Source of the DNA: Gordonia liuliyuniae
Lineage (GTDB): Bacteria > Actinomycetota > Actinomycetes > Mycobacteriales > Mycobacteriaceae
DNA length: 64,000 nt
Reading direction: 5' to 3'
Assembly (NCBI RefSeq): GCF_021739025.1
Contig: NZ_JAKKOT010000007.1
Coordinates: 62,001 to 126,000 of the forward strand
The translations under genes were made by a program, and so were the position numbers. Under the pieces are notes generated by a model. That model was not told where the DNA came from and did not search any database. It was given only the letters and a program-made list of their open reading frames with translations. Below are positions 20,361 to 27,835 of the stretch, in pieces. The number at the start of each line of letters is the position of its first letter. The stretch's first letter is position 1.

Positions 20361-20463
20361 GGATCACACATTACTAATGGATTCATCCAGCCGATTAATG
20401 CATATTTATTAGCCCGTGCTGGCGGTTCGATCAGCCCGATTCTGATGAGGAGTTTTGATTTTC
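20361..20463. promoter_or_regulatory. Divergent promoter region between TetR and SDR genes
   Basis: This short gap is markedly AT-rich against the surrounding DNA and must carry both divergent promoters. It contains the small palindrome TGGATTCATCCA-like repeat TGGAT-TC-ATCCA (20378-20389) and a run ATTAATGCATATTTATTAG that may include a -10 element. A ribosome site GAGGAG at 20447-20452 serves the SDR gene. A TetR operator here is likely but its exact bases are uncertain. Confidence 0.4.
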
Positions 20464-21303
20464 ATGGCAGATGAGTTCAAGGGGCAGGTCGTTCTGATCA
20501 CCGGCGGGGCACGGGGCCAGGGCCGGGCGCACGCGGTGGCGTTCGCTGAGCGCGGCGCGGACATCGTGCTGTGCGACCGGTGTGCGGATTCGCCTGCGGT
20601 GGCGTACCCGTTGGCCACCGAGGCCGATCTCGCGGAGACGGTCCGATTGGTGGAGGCCACTGGCCGCAAATGCATTTCGGCAGTGTTCAACACCACCGAC
20701 CGGGCGGCGCTGAACGAGCTGGTCGCACGCGCAGAATCCGAGTTGGGTCGCATCGACATCGCGGTCGCGAATGCGGGCGTCTCGGTCGCTGCTCCGGTCC
20801 AGTACATGACGGATGAACAGTGGTCGGAGGTCATCGGCTCCAACCTGACTGGTGTCTTCAACACGGTCGCGGCGGTGTCGCCGGGGATGATCAAGCGCGG
20901 GTACGGCCGCATCGTCACCATCTCGTCGATGCTCGGTCGCGCGGGCAACACGAACATGGTCGGCTACTCGGCGTCCAAGTGGGGTGTCATCGGCCTCACC
21001 AAGAGCGCCGCGCTCGACCTCGCCGACCATGGCATCACGGTCAACGCCATTGCGCCGGGCAACATCTCGACTCCGATGGTGCACAACGACGCGCTGTATT
21101 CGATGATGCGCCCGGACCTCGAGAATCCCGGCCGCGAGGACGTCGCTCCGATCTTCGAGTCGCTGCATGCGCAACCGGTGCCGTGGCTGGAGCCGGAGGA
21201 GATCACGCGCGTGGTGCTGTTCCTGGCCGATCGGGCCAGTTCGCACATCAGCGGCATCGTCGTTCCGGTCGACGCGGGTAATGCCGGCCGGGTCACGGGC
21301 TGA
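20464..21303 (+). CDS. Mycofactocin-coupled SDR-family dehydrogenase
   Basis: The 279-residue SDR has the cofactor motif TGGARGQGRAHAVAFAERGA (residues 11-30), NAG near residue 101, and the catalytic Ser-Tyr-Lys set in ISSMLGR and YSASKWG. The insertion after strand two, CADSPAVAYPLATEADLAET, is characteristic of the mycofactocin-coupled SDR subfamily, which holds NAD(H) non-exchangeably and passes electrons to mycofactocin. Likely role is oxidation of an alcohol or hydroxysteroid. I use ATG 20464 with GAGGAG upstream. The stop overlaps the next SDR (TGATG). Confidence 0.88.
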   Translation: MADEFKGQVVLITGGARGQGRAHAVAFAERGADIVLCDRCADSPAVAYPLATEADLAETVRLVEATGRKCISAVFNTTDRAALNELVARAESELGRIDIAVANAGVSVAAPVQYMTDEQWSEVIGSNLTGVFNTVAAVSPGMIKRGYGRIVTISSMLGRAGNTNMVGYSASKWGVIGLTKSAALDLADHGITVNAIAPGNISTPMVHNDALYSMMRPDLENPGREDVAPIFESLHAQPVPWLEPEEITRVVLFLADRASSHISGIVVPVDAGNAGRVTG

Positions 21304-22094
21304 TGGGCGCAAGGCTCGAGGGACGCGTCGCGGTGGTCACCGGTGCTGGTATGGGCATCGGTGAGGGCATTGCGACGGCGTTCGCACGTGAGGGCGCGTC
21401 GGTGCTCGTCGCCGAGATCGACGAGGCCGCAGGCGAATCCGCTGCGGCGTCGTTGCGTGCTGACTGGGGTGTCCAGGCGGAGTTCATCCGCACTGACGTC
21501 ACCGACAAAGCGCAGGTGCTCGCAATGGTGGACCGTGCCGTGACTCGGTTCGGGCGGCTCGACGTCTTGGTCAACAATGCGTGGCGCTCATCGGGTTACG
21601 CGCGTCTGGAGAAGATGACCGACGAGCAGCTGCGTGGCGGGTTCGACATGGCCGTGATGGCTGCCTTCTGGGCGATGCAGGCGGCCTTGCCCGAGCTCGA
21701 GAAGCACGGGTGCGGGCGGGTCATCAACCTGTGTTCGCTGAACGGTGTCAACGCGCACATGTACTCGGTGCAGTACAACGCGGCTAAGGAAGCGCTGCGC
21801 ACCCTGACGCGTACTGCGGCGCGCGAATGGGCGCCGAAACAGGTGTGCTGCAATGTGATCGCACCCGGAGCTCAGAGTGCGGCCTACCGCCGGGTGGCCG
21901 AAGGCAATCCGGCGATGGCTGCGACCATGGCGTCGGCGAACCCGATGGGGCGCATCGGCGATCCGCTCGACGACATCGGTCCGGTCGCAGTGTTCCTCGC
22001 CTCCGACGACAGCCGCTACCTGACCGGCAACACGCTGTTCGTCGACGGCGGAGCCCACATCAACGGCGTCCAGTGGGCGCCGGAGGTCGACTAG
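21303..22094 (+). CDS. Classical SDR-family oxidoreductase
   Basis: The 263-residue enzyme has TGAGMGIGEGIATAF (residues 13-27), a D in TDVTDKAQV, NNAW (in place of NNAG) near residue 91, Ser in CSLNGVNAH, and catalytic YNAAKEA near residue 155. The C-terminus VDGGAHI is typical. It is coupled to the upstream mycofactocin-type SDR by a 1-bp stop/start overlap, so the two probably act on the same alcohol/ketone pathway. The NNAW variant and short active-site loop suggest a specialised substrate, not identified. Confidence 0.9.
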   Translation: MGARLEGRVAVVTGAGMGIGEGIATAFAREGASVLVAEIDEAAGESAAASLRADWGVQAEFIRTDVTDKAQVLAMVDRAVTRFGRLDVLVNNAWRSSGYARLEKMTDEQLRGGFDMAVMAAFWAMQAALPELEKHGCGRVINLCSLNGVNAHMYSVQYNAAKEALRTLTRTAAREWAPKQVCCNVIAPGAQSAAYRRVAEGNPAMAATMASANPMGRIGDPLDDIGPVAVFLASDDSRYLTGNTLFVDGGAHINGVQWAPEVD

Positions 22095-22114
22095 CGCTAG
22101 CCGGCGCTAGCCGG
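22095..22114. repeat. 10-bp tandem duplication at a stop codon
   Basis: CGCTAGCCGG occurs twice in tandem starting one base after the SDR stop codon. On the opposite strand it supplies the stop of the frameshifted small membrane protein gene. It is one of several short tandem duplications at stop codons in this window. Confidence 0.6.
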
Positions 22115-22374
22115 GACTGTGATGCGGTCGCGTGCGGAGGTGCCAACGGCCAGCTGGAGCGCTGTGCGGTGTGGCTTCTCCCGCATGCCTGACGATCAGG
22201 TCGTCGCGGTCGTGGCCGAGGCTCGTGGCGCGTTGTTCGGACCTGTCGAGATCCTGGCGGGCGCGACGTCCGTGCCGTGCGTCGTGCGCCGGCGAGGATC
22301 AGCGCGAGCCCGAACATTGCGATGGCCCCGAGCGCTACTCCGTAGAGAAACAGTGTCCCGGTGGAACCGCTCAC
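22107..22374 (-). pseudogene. Frameshifted small membrane protein with charged helical tail
   Basis: Translation from GTG 22374 gives a hydrophobic span TLFLYGVALGAIAMFGLALI followed by GARRT, after which that frame becomes an arginine/proline-rich shadow. One base later in frame, the DNA reads HGRRARQDLDRSEQRATSLG, then HDRDDLIVRHAGEAT, a charged helical tail ending at TAG 22107-22109. A single inserted base around 22276-22284 joins the two halves. I recall similar one-span proteins with Arg-rich helical tails in related actinobacteria, but cannot verify this. It lies beside tRNA-Leu on the same strand. Confidence 0.5.
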
Positions 22375-22399
22375 GTGGTACCCGAAGACGGAGAAGCTG

Positions 22400-22473
22400 T
22401 GCCCCCAGTCGGGCTCGAACCGACACTGTGCGGATTTTAAGTCCGCTGCCTCTGCCAATTGGGCTATGGGGGC
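22400..22473 (-). tRNA. tRNA-Leu(UAA)
   Basis: A 74-nt cloverleaf folds on the minus strand: acceptor GCCCCCA/TGGGGGC, D-arm, anticodon stem GCGGA/TCCGC with loop CTTAAAA (anticodon UAA), a 5-nt variable loop ACAGT, T-arm GTCGG-TTCGAGC-CCGAC, discriminator A. CCA is not encoded. UAA reads the rare UUA leucine codon. The short variable loop is unlike the long arm of most bacterial tRNA-Leu, though I recall similar 74-nt annotations in other actinobacteria. Confidence 0.92.
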
Positions 22474-22546
22474 GCGAAAGCAAGCATGCCAGGTGTGCCG
22501 AATGCGTAGATTGGGGTCCACCTGTTGAGCTATTAAGGAGTTCAGT

Positions 22547-23401
22547 ATGACCGACATCAAAAAGGTAGTGGTCCTCGGGACCGGTGTGCTCGGTTCGCAG
22601 ATCGCGTTTCAGACGGCCTACAGCGGCTTCCATGTCACGGCCTACGACATCAACGATACGGTCATCGCCGCAGCCAAAGAGCGGTTCGCAGGTCTGGTCG
22701 AGACGTACAAGAACGAGGTCGCGGGCGCGGCGGACGGCAAAGCCGAAGCGGCGCTGGGCAACCTGAGCTACGCCACCGATCTCGCGGACGCCACGGCCGA
22801 TGCCGATCTCGTCATCGAGGCTGTGCCGGAGGTCCTTGACCTCAAGCGCAGCATCTACACGACGCTCGGCCAGGTGGCGCCGGCCAAAACGATCTTCGCC
22901 ACCAACTCGTCGACGCTGCTGCCGAGCGACATGGCCGAAGCGACCGGCCGTCCCGACCGTTTCCTGGCCCTCCACTTCGCCAACCGGGTCTGGTCGTCGA
23001 ACACCGCAGAGGTGATGGGGACCGCTCAGACGTCGTCCGACATATTCGATACCGTCGTCGAGTTCGCCTCCGAGATCGGCATGGTTCCCATTCCGATCCA
23101 CAAAGAGAAGGCGGGCTACGTCCTCAATTCGCTGCTCGTCCCGTTCCTCAACGCCGCCCTCGACCTCGCCGCGGGCGACTATGCGGCTCCTGCCGACGTC
23201 GACAAGACATGGCGAATCGGTACCGGCTCGCCACTCGGCCCCTTCCAGATCTACGACATCGTCGGCCTGAACACCCCGTACAACATCCTCGTCAACGGCG
23301 GTCCGCACGAAAAGGAACTCGCCGCGTGGCTCAAAAGCAACTACATCGATGAGGGCAAGCTCGGCGTCGCCGCGGGCGAAGGCTTTTACAAATACGGCTG
23401 A
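22547..23401 (+). CDS. 3-hydroxyacyl-CoA dehydrogenase family protein
   Basis: The 284-residue NAD enzyme has the Rossmann motif VLGTGVLGSQIAFQTAYSG (residues 9-27), the catalytic His in RFLALHFANRVW near residue 145, and the C-terminal dimer domain with GYVLNSLLVPFLNAAL and PLGPFQIYDIVGLNT. It oxidises L-3-hydroxyacyl-CoA to 3-ketoacyl-CoA or a related hydroxy acid, in fatty acid or butanoate metabolism. AAGGAG lies 6 bp before the ATG. It is monocistronic, followed by palindrome A1. Confidence 0.92.
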   Translation: MTDIKKVVVLGTGVLGSQIAFQTAYSGFHVTAYDINDTVIAAAKERFAGLVETYKNEVAGAADGKAEAALGNLSYATDLADATADADLVIEAVPEVLDLKRSIYTTLGQVAPAKTIFATNSSTLLPSDMAEATGRPDRFLALHFANRVWSSNTAEVMGTAQTSSDIFDTVVEFASEIGMVPIPIHKEKAGYVLNSLLVPFLNAALDLAAGDYAAPADVDKTWRIGTGSPLGPFQIYDIVGLNTPYNILVNGGPHEKELAAWLKSNYIDEGKLGVAAGEGFYKYG

Positions 23402-23499
23402 GCCACTGCGACCAGCGGTAAGAACACCTCGTCGACGATGGCCTCCAGCGTCTCGGCGGACCGGTCGGGACCGCGATGGTCGCCGTGGTCATCACCGCC
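23386..23499 (-). pseudogene. Possible C-terminal remnant of a TetR-type regulator
   Basis: On the strand opposite the end of the hydroxyacyl-CoA dehydrogenase gene, one frame reads HRGPDRSAETLEAIVDEVFL then PLVAVAQPYL before a stop. This resembles the last helix of TetR-family regulators. The frame is closed by a stop codon immediately upstream, at the edge of palindrome A1 (23508-23554), so no complete gene remains. Similarity is judged by eye on a short stretch and could be chance. Confidence 0.25.
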
Positions 23500-23507
23500 C
23501 TATGAGA

Positions 23508-23554
23508 ACTTCGGCACTTGTTTTCGGCCTGACGCCGAAAATAAGTGCCGAAGT
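23508..23554. repeat. Palindromic element, family A, copy 1
   Basis: Arms ACTTCGGCACTTGTTTTCGG and its complement match at 20 of 21 positions (including the next C/G pair) around CTGAC. The core ACTTCGGCACTT...CGGC is shared with the copies at 38612 and 39645. It lies between the hydroxyacyl-CoA dehydrogenase stop and the DsbA-like gene, next to a possible TetR remnant. No nuclease gene is adjacent to this copy. Confidence 0.88.
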
Positions 23555-23631
23555 CCTCGTAGGTTCGGAACAACGGCGGAGCACCCGGTGTTGGATACCT
23601 CTGACAGCCCGCCCATCGGAGGAACGCCATC

Positions 23632-24342
23632 ATGCAGGTCGAGATCTGGACCGACGTCAACTGCCCGTTCTGTTACCTCGGGAAGAAGCGGTTCAACGAC
23701 GCGCTCGGCCAGTTCGAGCACGCCGATTCCGTTCAGGTGACGCATCGCTCGTTCGAACTCGACCCGACGGTGCCCGCCGGGACGTCGGGCAGCGTCGTCG
23801 AACACCTAGCGCACAAGTACGGGCGGACCCTCGAACAGGCCGCCGACGGCGAGCGTCAGCTCGGCGCCGCCGCGCACGACGCGGGCCTGGCATACGTGAC
23901 GACGGGCCGCGACTACGGCAACTCGTTCGACATGCACCGGCTCCTGCACTGGGCGAGCACCCTCGGCCGCCAAGAGGAGATGCTCGACGCGCTGTACCTC
24001 GCGAACTTCGCGGATGAAGCCGCCCTGTTCGGCAGCGACGAGCGGCTCATCGGAGTCGCCGTCGACGCCGGATTTGACGAGGCGGCAGTCGCCGACGTGG
24101 TCGCCGACAAGGCGCGTTACGCCGACGACGTCCGCCGCGACGAGGCACAAGCCGAAGAGTTCGGCGTGCAAGGCGTCCCGTTCTATGTCTTCGACCGCAA
24201 GTACGCGGTGTCCGGCGCCCAACCCGTCGAGACATTCGCGCAGGTCTTGACCCAGGCGTGGGGCGACCGGCCCGCCGCGCCTCAACTGTTGAACACCGAC
24301 GGCGACGCCTGCGGACCGGACGGGTGTGCGGTGCCGCAGTAG
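23632..24342 (+). CDS. DsbA-family (FrnE-like) thioredoxin-fold oxidoreductase
   Basis: The 236-residue cytosolic protein starts with IWTDVNCPFCYLGKKRF, giving a CPFC active site at residues 12-15. A helical insertion follows, then the cis-proline region GVQGVPFYVFDRKYAVSGAQ near residue 180. This matches the FrnE/2-hydroxychromene-2-carboxylate isomerase branch of DsbA. Two extra cysteines, CGPDGC, end the protein, as in some FrnE homologues where a second C-terminal pair is redox active. It is convergent with the hypothetical gene at 24350. Confidence 0.9.
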   Translation: MQVEIWTDVNCPFCYLGKKRFNDALGQFEHADSVQVTHRSFELDPTVPAGTSGSVVEHLAHKYGRTLEQAADGERQLGAAAHDAGLAYVTTGRDYGNSFDMHRLLHWASTLGRQEEMLDALYLANFADEAALFGSDERLIGVAVDAGFDEAAVADVVADKARYADDVRRDEAQAEEFGVQGVPFYVFDRKYAVSGAQPVETFAQVLTQAWGDRPAAPQLLNTDGDACGPDGCAVPQ

Positions 24343-24349
24343 AACACGA

Positions 24350-25486
24350 CTATGGGGCGGTCGCCAGGTAGTCGGCGAAGCCGTACTGGTCGTGGGGGCC
24401 GATGACGGCGAACTCGAAGAGGCCGTCGCCGGTGAACACATCGCCGCCGACTGTGCAGGTGAACGTCGAATAGTGGTCGACCGGGCAGAACATCTTCATC
24501 GTCGGATCGAGTTCGGAGATCTTGTTCCGCAGCGCCTCGACCTTCTCGTCGCCCTGCCACATACCGTGCCGCCAGTCCTGTTCCAGTCCGTAGCCGGTGC
24601 CGAAACCGATGTAGTTGGCGACCTGCGGCTCACACTCCACCCGCGTGATGGTGCCGTCGGGCTTCACGAAGCGCAGCGTCGCGCGGGCGGGTTCGCGTGT
24701 GCCCGAAACGAACTCGATCTCGTGCTCCACCCGGCCCAACCATTCTGGCTCGCGCGCGGGGTCGTTCCACACGCGTTTAGCGTCGCCCATGATCCGTTCG
24801 CCCGTCCGCAACTCCTGGACCACCACGACGATCGCGAACTCGTCGAACCGCATAACCGCATAGATCCAGAAGAACGACGACGCACCGCTGTCGGCGGCTC
24901 GACGTCCCGGCGGCTCCGCCTCGCCGACGGGACGCACGCCCCATGATCGGTCGCGGTTGCCGCACCAGGTGTCCGGCTGTACGTCGAAATCGACGTCGTC
25001 GACGGTCAACGCGCCCGTCCAGGCGCCGCTCTGGACGAACCGCATCGTGTCGAACGTGACCCGCTCCAACTGTCGCTGGAAATGTCTCGGCTCCAGCACC
25101 GCGGGCCCCGCGGCGTCGAAGACCAGGTCGAACGAGACATCGCCGTGCCCCGGCTCCAACGAGATTCGCAGCCGTTGCAGTCCTGCCAGGACCTGTACTT
25201 TCAACGGTCCGATCGACAGGTCGTTCCGATTGTCGCCCAATGCCTTCGACGCACGCACGACGATGTGGTCGTCCCCGCGTCGGACCACCGCGAAGCCGTC
25301 CACCACGCCGAGGTTCGGGTAGACGCCCAGCCCGACGATCAACCAGGGGTCCGGGTCGTCGCCGCGCATATCTCCGTGGCAGTTGAAGTAGTAGCGGTCG
25401 TAGAAGTTACGGTCCGACGTCCCGACGTGCCGGATGACCTCCGCCACCTGGTGGATCGGATAGTCGTCCATCTCGGAGAGCGTCAT
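24350..25486 (-). CDS. Conserved hypothetical protein, partner of a phosphotransferase
   Basis: The 378-residue soluble protein has no signal peptide and is rich in beta-strand-like alternation, with several Trp/Phe/Tyr and segments such as FYDRYYFNCHGDMRG and WCGNRDRSWGVRP. I do not recognise a catalytic motif; the repeated R-D-R-S-W-G pattern resembles lipocalin-like hydroxylated-lipid proteins only loosely. The ATG at 25486 overlaps the upstream phosphotransferase stop (ATGA), so the two are co-translated and probably act on the same substrate. Confidence 0.8.
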   Translation of the reverse strand: MTLSEMDDYPIHQVAEVIRHVGTSDRNFYDRYYFNCHGDMRGDDPDPWLIVGLGVYPNLGVVDGFAVVRRGDDHIVVRASKALGDNRNDLSIGPLKVQVLAGLQRLRISLEPGHGDVSFDLVFDAAGPAVLEPRHFQRQLERVTFDTMRFVQSGAWTGALTVDDVDFDVQPDTWCGNRDRSWGVRPVGEAEPPGRRAADSGASSFFWIYAVMRFDEFAIVVVVQELRTGERIMGDAKRVWNDPAREPEWLGRVEHEIEFVSGTREPARATLRFVKPDGTITRVECEPQVANYIGFGTGYGLEQDWRHGMWQGDEKVEALRNKISELDPTMKMFCPVDHYSTFTCTVGGDVFTGDGLFEFAVIGPHDQYGFADYLATAP

Positions 25487-26616
25487 GACGCACCTCGCTC
25501 GGCGACCGACGACCAATATGTTCCCGCCATCATCGCTTCGACACTCGCGCGGTGCATGATCATGTCGTCGGGATCGGCGGGCTCCTCGGCCTGGCCGAAG
25601 TGGATTGCGCGACATTGGATTCGGTACATGACGACGGCGTGGATCAACGCCGCGTACAGAGTGTAGAAGTCGAGGCCGGCGGGTGGGTGGCCGGTCTGCC
25701 GCTCGTACTCCGCGGCCACGTCGTCGCGCGTCAGGAAGTCGGGCAGGCCCGCCATGCCGGCGAGTTCGGTGATGTCCTGGAAGAAGCGGTGGATGAAGAT
25801 CATCCATGCGACGTCGAGTTCGCGCGGGCCGAGCGTTGCCATCTCCCAGTCGAGGACGGCCACCGGCGTGAAGTCGCGGTACATGATGTTGCCGATACGG
25901 GCATCACCCCAGCACAACACCGGCTTCGACGGCTCGGGCATGTGCTCGTCGACCCACGCGAACCCGCGCTCGATCAACGGCGCACCCGCGCGCCCCTCGG
26001 ACGCCCAGCGATAGAACTCGCGCAGTCTGCGGACATGCGCGCGCAACGGATCTTCACCCGGCTCGACGACGGGGACGCCGACGCTCGGCAGGGGAGCGGC
26101 GTGAATCTTCGCGAGTACCCCGACCGACTCGGTCATCAGCCGTCGCTGTTGCTCGGGCGTCCCCTCAGACACCCACGACCCGAACGTGTATGGCATCACG
26201 TCCGGCGGAACGTCGCCGTCGACGCGACTCATCACGAAGAACGGTGCGCCCAACGGCGCCGGGTCGGGTTCGGACCACCACAGTCGCGGCACCGGTACGT
26301 CGGTGTGCTCGGCGACGTGGCGGATCAGCCGGTACTGACCGTCCAAGTCGTAGGACCCGAACACCGGATCGCTGTCGGGCATCGGGGCGACACGGGCGAC
26401 GAGGTCGTGGTCGGCGCCGTCGACTCGCGCGGAGACGAGGAGCGTCTCGCTCGACATCCCGTTGGCTGACGGAATGTCGACCGCGGTGACCTGCGCGCCC
26501 GGTCCTTCGTGAGACTTGAGCCACGTGTCTAAGCGTTCGCGGAGCCAGTTCGGGTCACGGCGCGACTCGCTCGGTCGCGCGACCTGGGCTCCGTCGTCTT
26601 CTGTGATTGGGGACAC
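25483..26616 (-). CDS. Aminoglycoside-phosphotransferase (APH/ACAD10-like) family protein
   Basis: The protein of about 377 residues has a kinase-like fold. The catalytic loop is VLCWGDARIGNIMY near residue 235 (HGD replaced by WGD) and the metal-binding loop is VAVLDWEMATLG near residue 255. Homologues annotated APH in Actinobacteria usually act in lipid or acyl metabolism, not antibiotic resistance. I chose GTG 26616 (VSPITEDDG), as the open frame further upstream lacks coding character. It has no evident ribosome site, so it may be leaderless. Divergent from BI-1. Confidence 0.85.
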   Translation of the reverse strand: MSPITEDDGAQVARPSESRRDPNWLRERLDTWLKSHEGPGAQVTAVDIPSANGMSSETLLVSARVDGADHDLVARVAPMPDSDPVFGSYDLDGQYRLIRHVAEHTDVPVPRLWWSEPDPAPLGAPFFVMSRVDGDVPPDVMPYTFGSWVSEGTPEQQRRLMTESVGVLAKIHAAPLPSVGVPVVEPGEDPLRAHVRRLREFYRWASEGRAGAPLIERGFAWVDEHMPEPSKPVLCWGDARIGNIMYRDFTPVAVLDWEMATLGPRELDVAWMIFIHRFFQDITELAGMAGLPDFLTRDDVAAEYERQTGHPPAGLDFYTLYAALIHAVVMYRIQCRAIHFGQAEEPADPDDMIMHRASVEAMMAGTYWSSVAERGAS

Positions 26617-26734
26617 AATGGGATTGGAACACGTTTCAGTGCGCAGTGGGGCGGATGGTGACGATCCGGCACTAGACGTCCGACGGGTCCGACGACCTGC
26701 TGGGCGGTTTGTGACGGGCTCGGTCAAGAACCGG

Positions 26735-26740
26735 TAAAGT
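26735..26740 (+). promoter_or_regulatory. Candidate -10 element for the BI-1 gene
   Basis: TAAAGT lies about 93 bp before the start codon in the divergent gap, with an ill-defined -35 region (TTGTGA is present but 20 bp away). This would leave a long 5' untranslated region. The call rests only on hexamer similarity. Confidence 0.25.
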
Positions 26741-26832
26741 AGGGAACACAGCGGGTCCGACGTTCGTTCAACCATCGAGTCAGTCGTTCGCAGACACATT
26801 TGATGCGCACCGTAACCGTCTAAGGAGCACAC

Positions 26833-27723
26833 GTGCGAGAGAGCAGTAACCCGATCATGCGAGGCGTGGTCCGAGACAATAAGAAGGACGCGGCCGGCTA
26901 CGCGACCTTCGGCACCGGCATGGCCGGCGTGGGCCAGGCTTCGGCGATGCAGGGCCAGCAGCAGTACGTGGACCAGTACACGCAGCCGGGCTACGCGCCG
27001 TCGACCACCACGCGCACCCTGACCATCGACGACGTCGTCACCAAGACCGCGATGACGGTGGCCACGGTCATCGCCTTCGCGGCGGCGACCTACTTCATCA
27101 TCAGCGGGCGCGAGACCGTCGACGACCAGATGGCGCTCGCCGCGCCGATCATGGGTGTCGGCGCGATCGCCGGCCTCGTCCTCGTCCTGGTCGCGACCTT
27201 CGGCCGCAAGCAGGACAACCCGGCGATCGTGTTGGCGTACGCCGCATTCGAAGGTCTGTTCGTCGGCGCCATCTCGTTCGTCTTCGGCAACCTGATGGTT
27301 TCCGACATCTCGGCGGGCGCCCTCATCGGCCAGGCCGTGCTCGGCACGATGGGTGTCTTCGTCGGCATGCTCGTCGTCTACAAGGTCGGCGCGATCCGCG
27401 TGACCCCGCGCTTCACCCGCATGCTGACCGCAGGCATCTTCGGCGTTCTCGCCTTGGTGATCGGCAACTTCGTGATCGCCATGTTCACCGGCGGCGACGG
27501 CCTGGGCATCCGCTCGGGTGGGCCCATCGCGATCATCTTCTCGCTGGTCTGCATCGCGCTGGCCGCGTTCTCGTTCCTCATCGACTTCGACTCCGCCGAT
27601 CAGCTGATCCGCGCGGGCGCGCCGTCGAAGGCAGCGTGGGGCGTCGCCCTCGGCCTCACCGTCACCCTGGTGTGGCTGTACGTCGAGATCCTGCGCCTGC
27701 TGAGCTACCTCAACAGCGACTAG
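26833..27723 (+). CDS. Bax inhibitor-1/YccA family membrane protein
   Basis: The 296-residue protein has a soluble Gln/Tyr/Pro-rich head of about 60 residues, then seven hydrophobic spans and the family end segment SFLIDFDSADQLIRAGAPSK with conserved Asp residues, followed by VTLVWLYVEILRLLSYL. This is the actinobacterial BI-1-like (TMBIM) family, proposed pH-sensitive calcium leak channels. GTG 26833 follows TAAGGAGCAC. A strong terminator at 27756-27796 ends the transcript. Confidence 0.9.
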   Translation: MRESSNPIMRGVVRDNKKDAAGYATFGTGMAGVGQASAMQGQQQYVDQYTQPGYAPSTTTRTLTIDDVVTKTAMTVATVIAFAAATYFIISGRETVDDQMALAAPIMGVGAIAGLVLVLVATFGRKQDNPAIVLAYAAFEGLFVGAISFVFGNLMVSDISAGALIGQAVLGTMGVFVGMLVVYKVGAIRVTPRFTRMLTAGIFGVLALVIGNFVIAMFTGGDGLGIRSGGPIAIIFSLVCIALAAFSFLIDFDSADQLIRAGAPSKAAWGVALGLTVTLVWLYVEILRLLSYLNSD

Positions 27724-27725
27724 CC

Positions 27726-27753
27726 GTCGACCAGTCACAGTCGACCAGTCACA
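27726..27753. repeat. 14-bp tandem duplication after the BI-1 stop codon
   Basis: GTCGACCAGTCACA occurs twice in tandem, starting 2 bp after the TAG. It lies just before the terminator hairpin and is one of several short duplications at stop codons in this window. Confidence 0.8.
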
Positions 27754-27755
27754 AC

Positions 27756-27796
27756 GGCCCGGCCCCCACGGAAAACCGTGGGGGCCGGGCCTTTTT
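27756..27796 (+). terminator. Rho-independent terminator after BI-1
   Basis: Perfect 16-bp arms GGCCCGGCCCCCACGG and complement enclose AAAA, followed by TTTTT on the plus strand. It separates the BI-1 gene from the convergent osmoprotectant operon. The T-run supports action on the plus strand; the minus-strand side is not T-rich. Confidence 0.95.
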
Positions 27797-27835
27797 CTCA
27801 CCCATGTGCTCATCCCATGTGCTCCACCCGACGGG

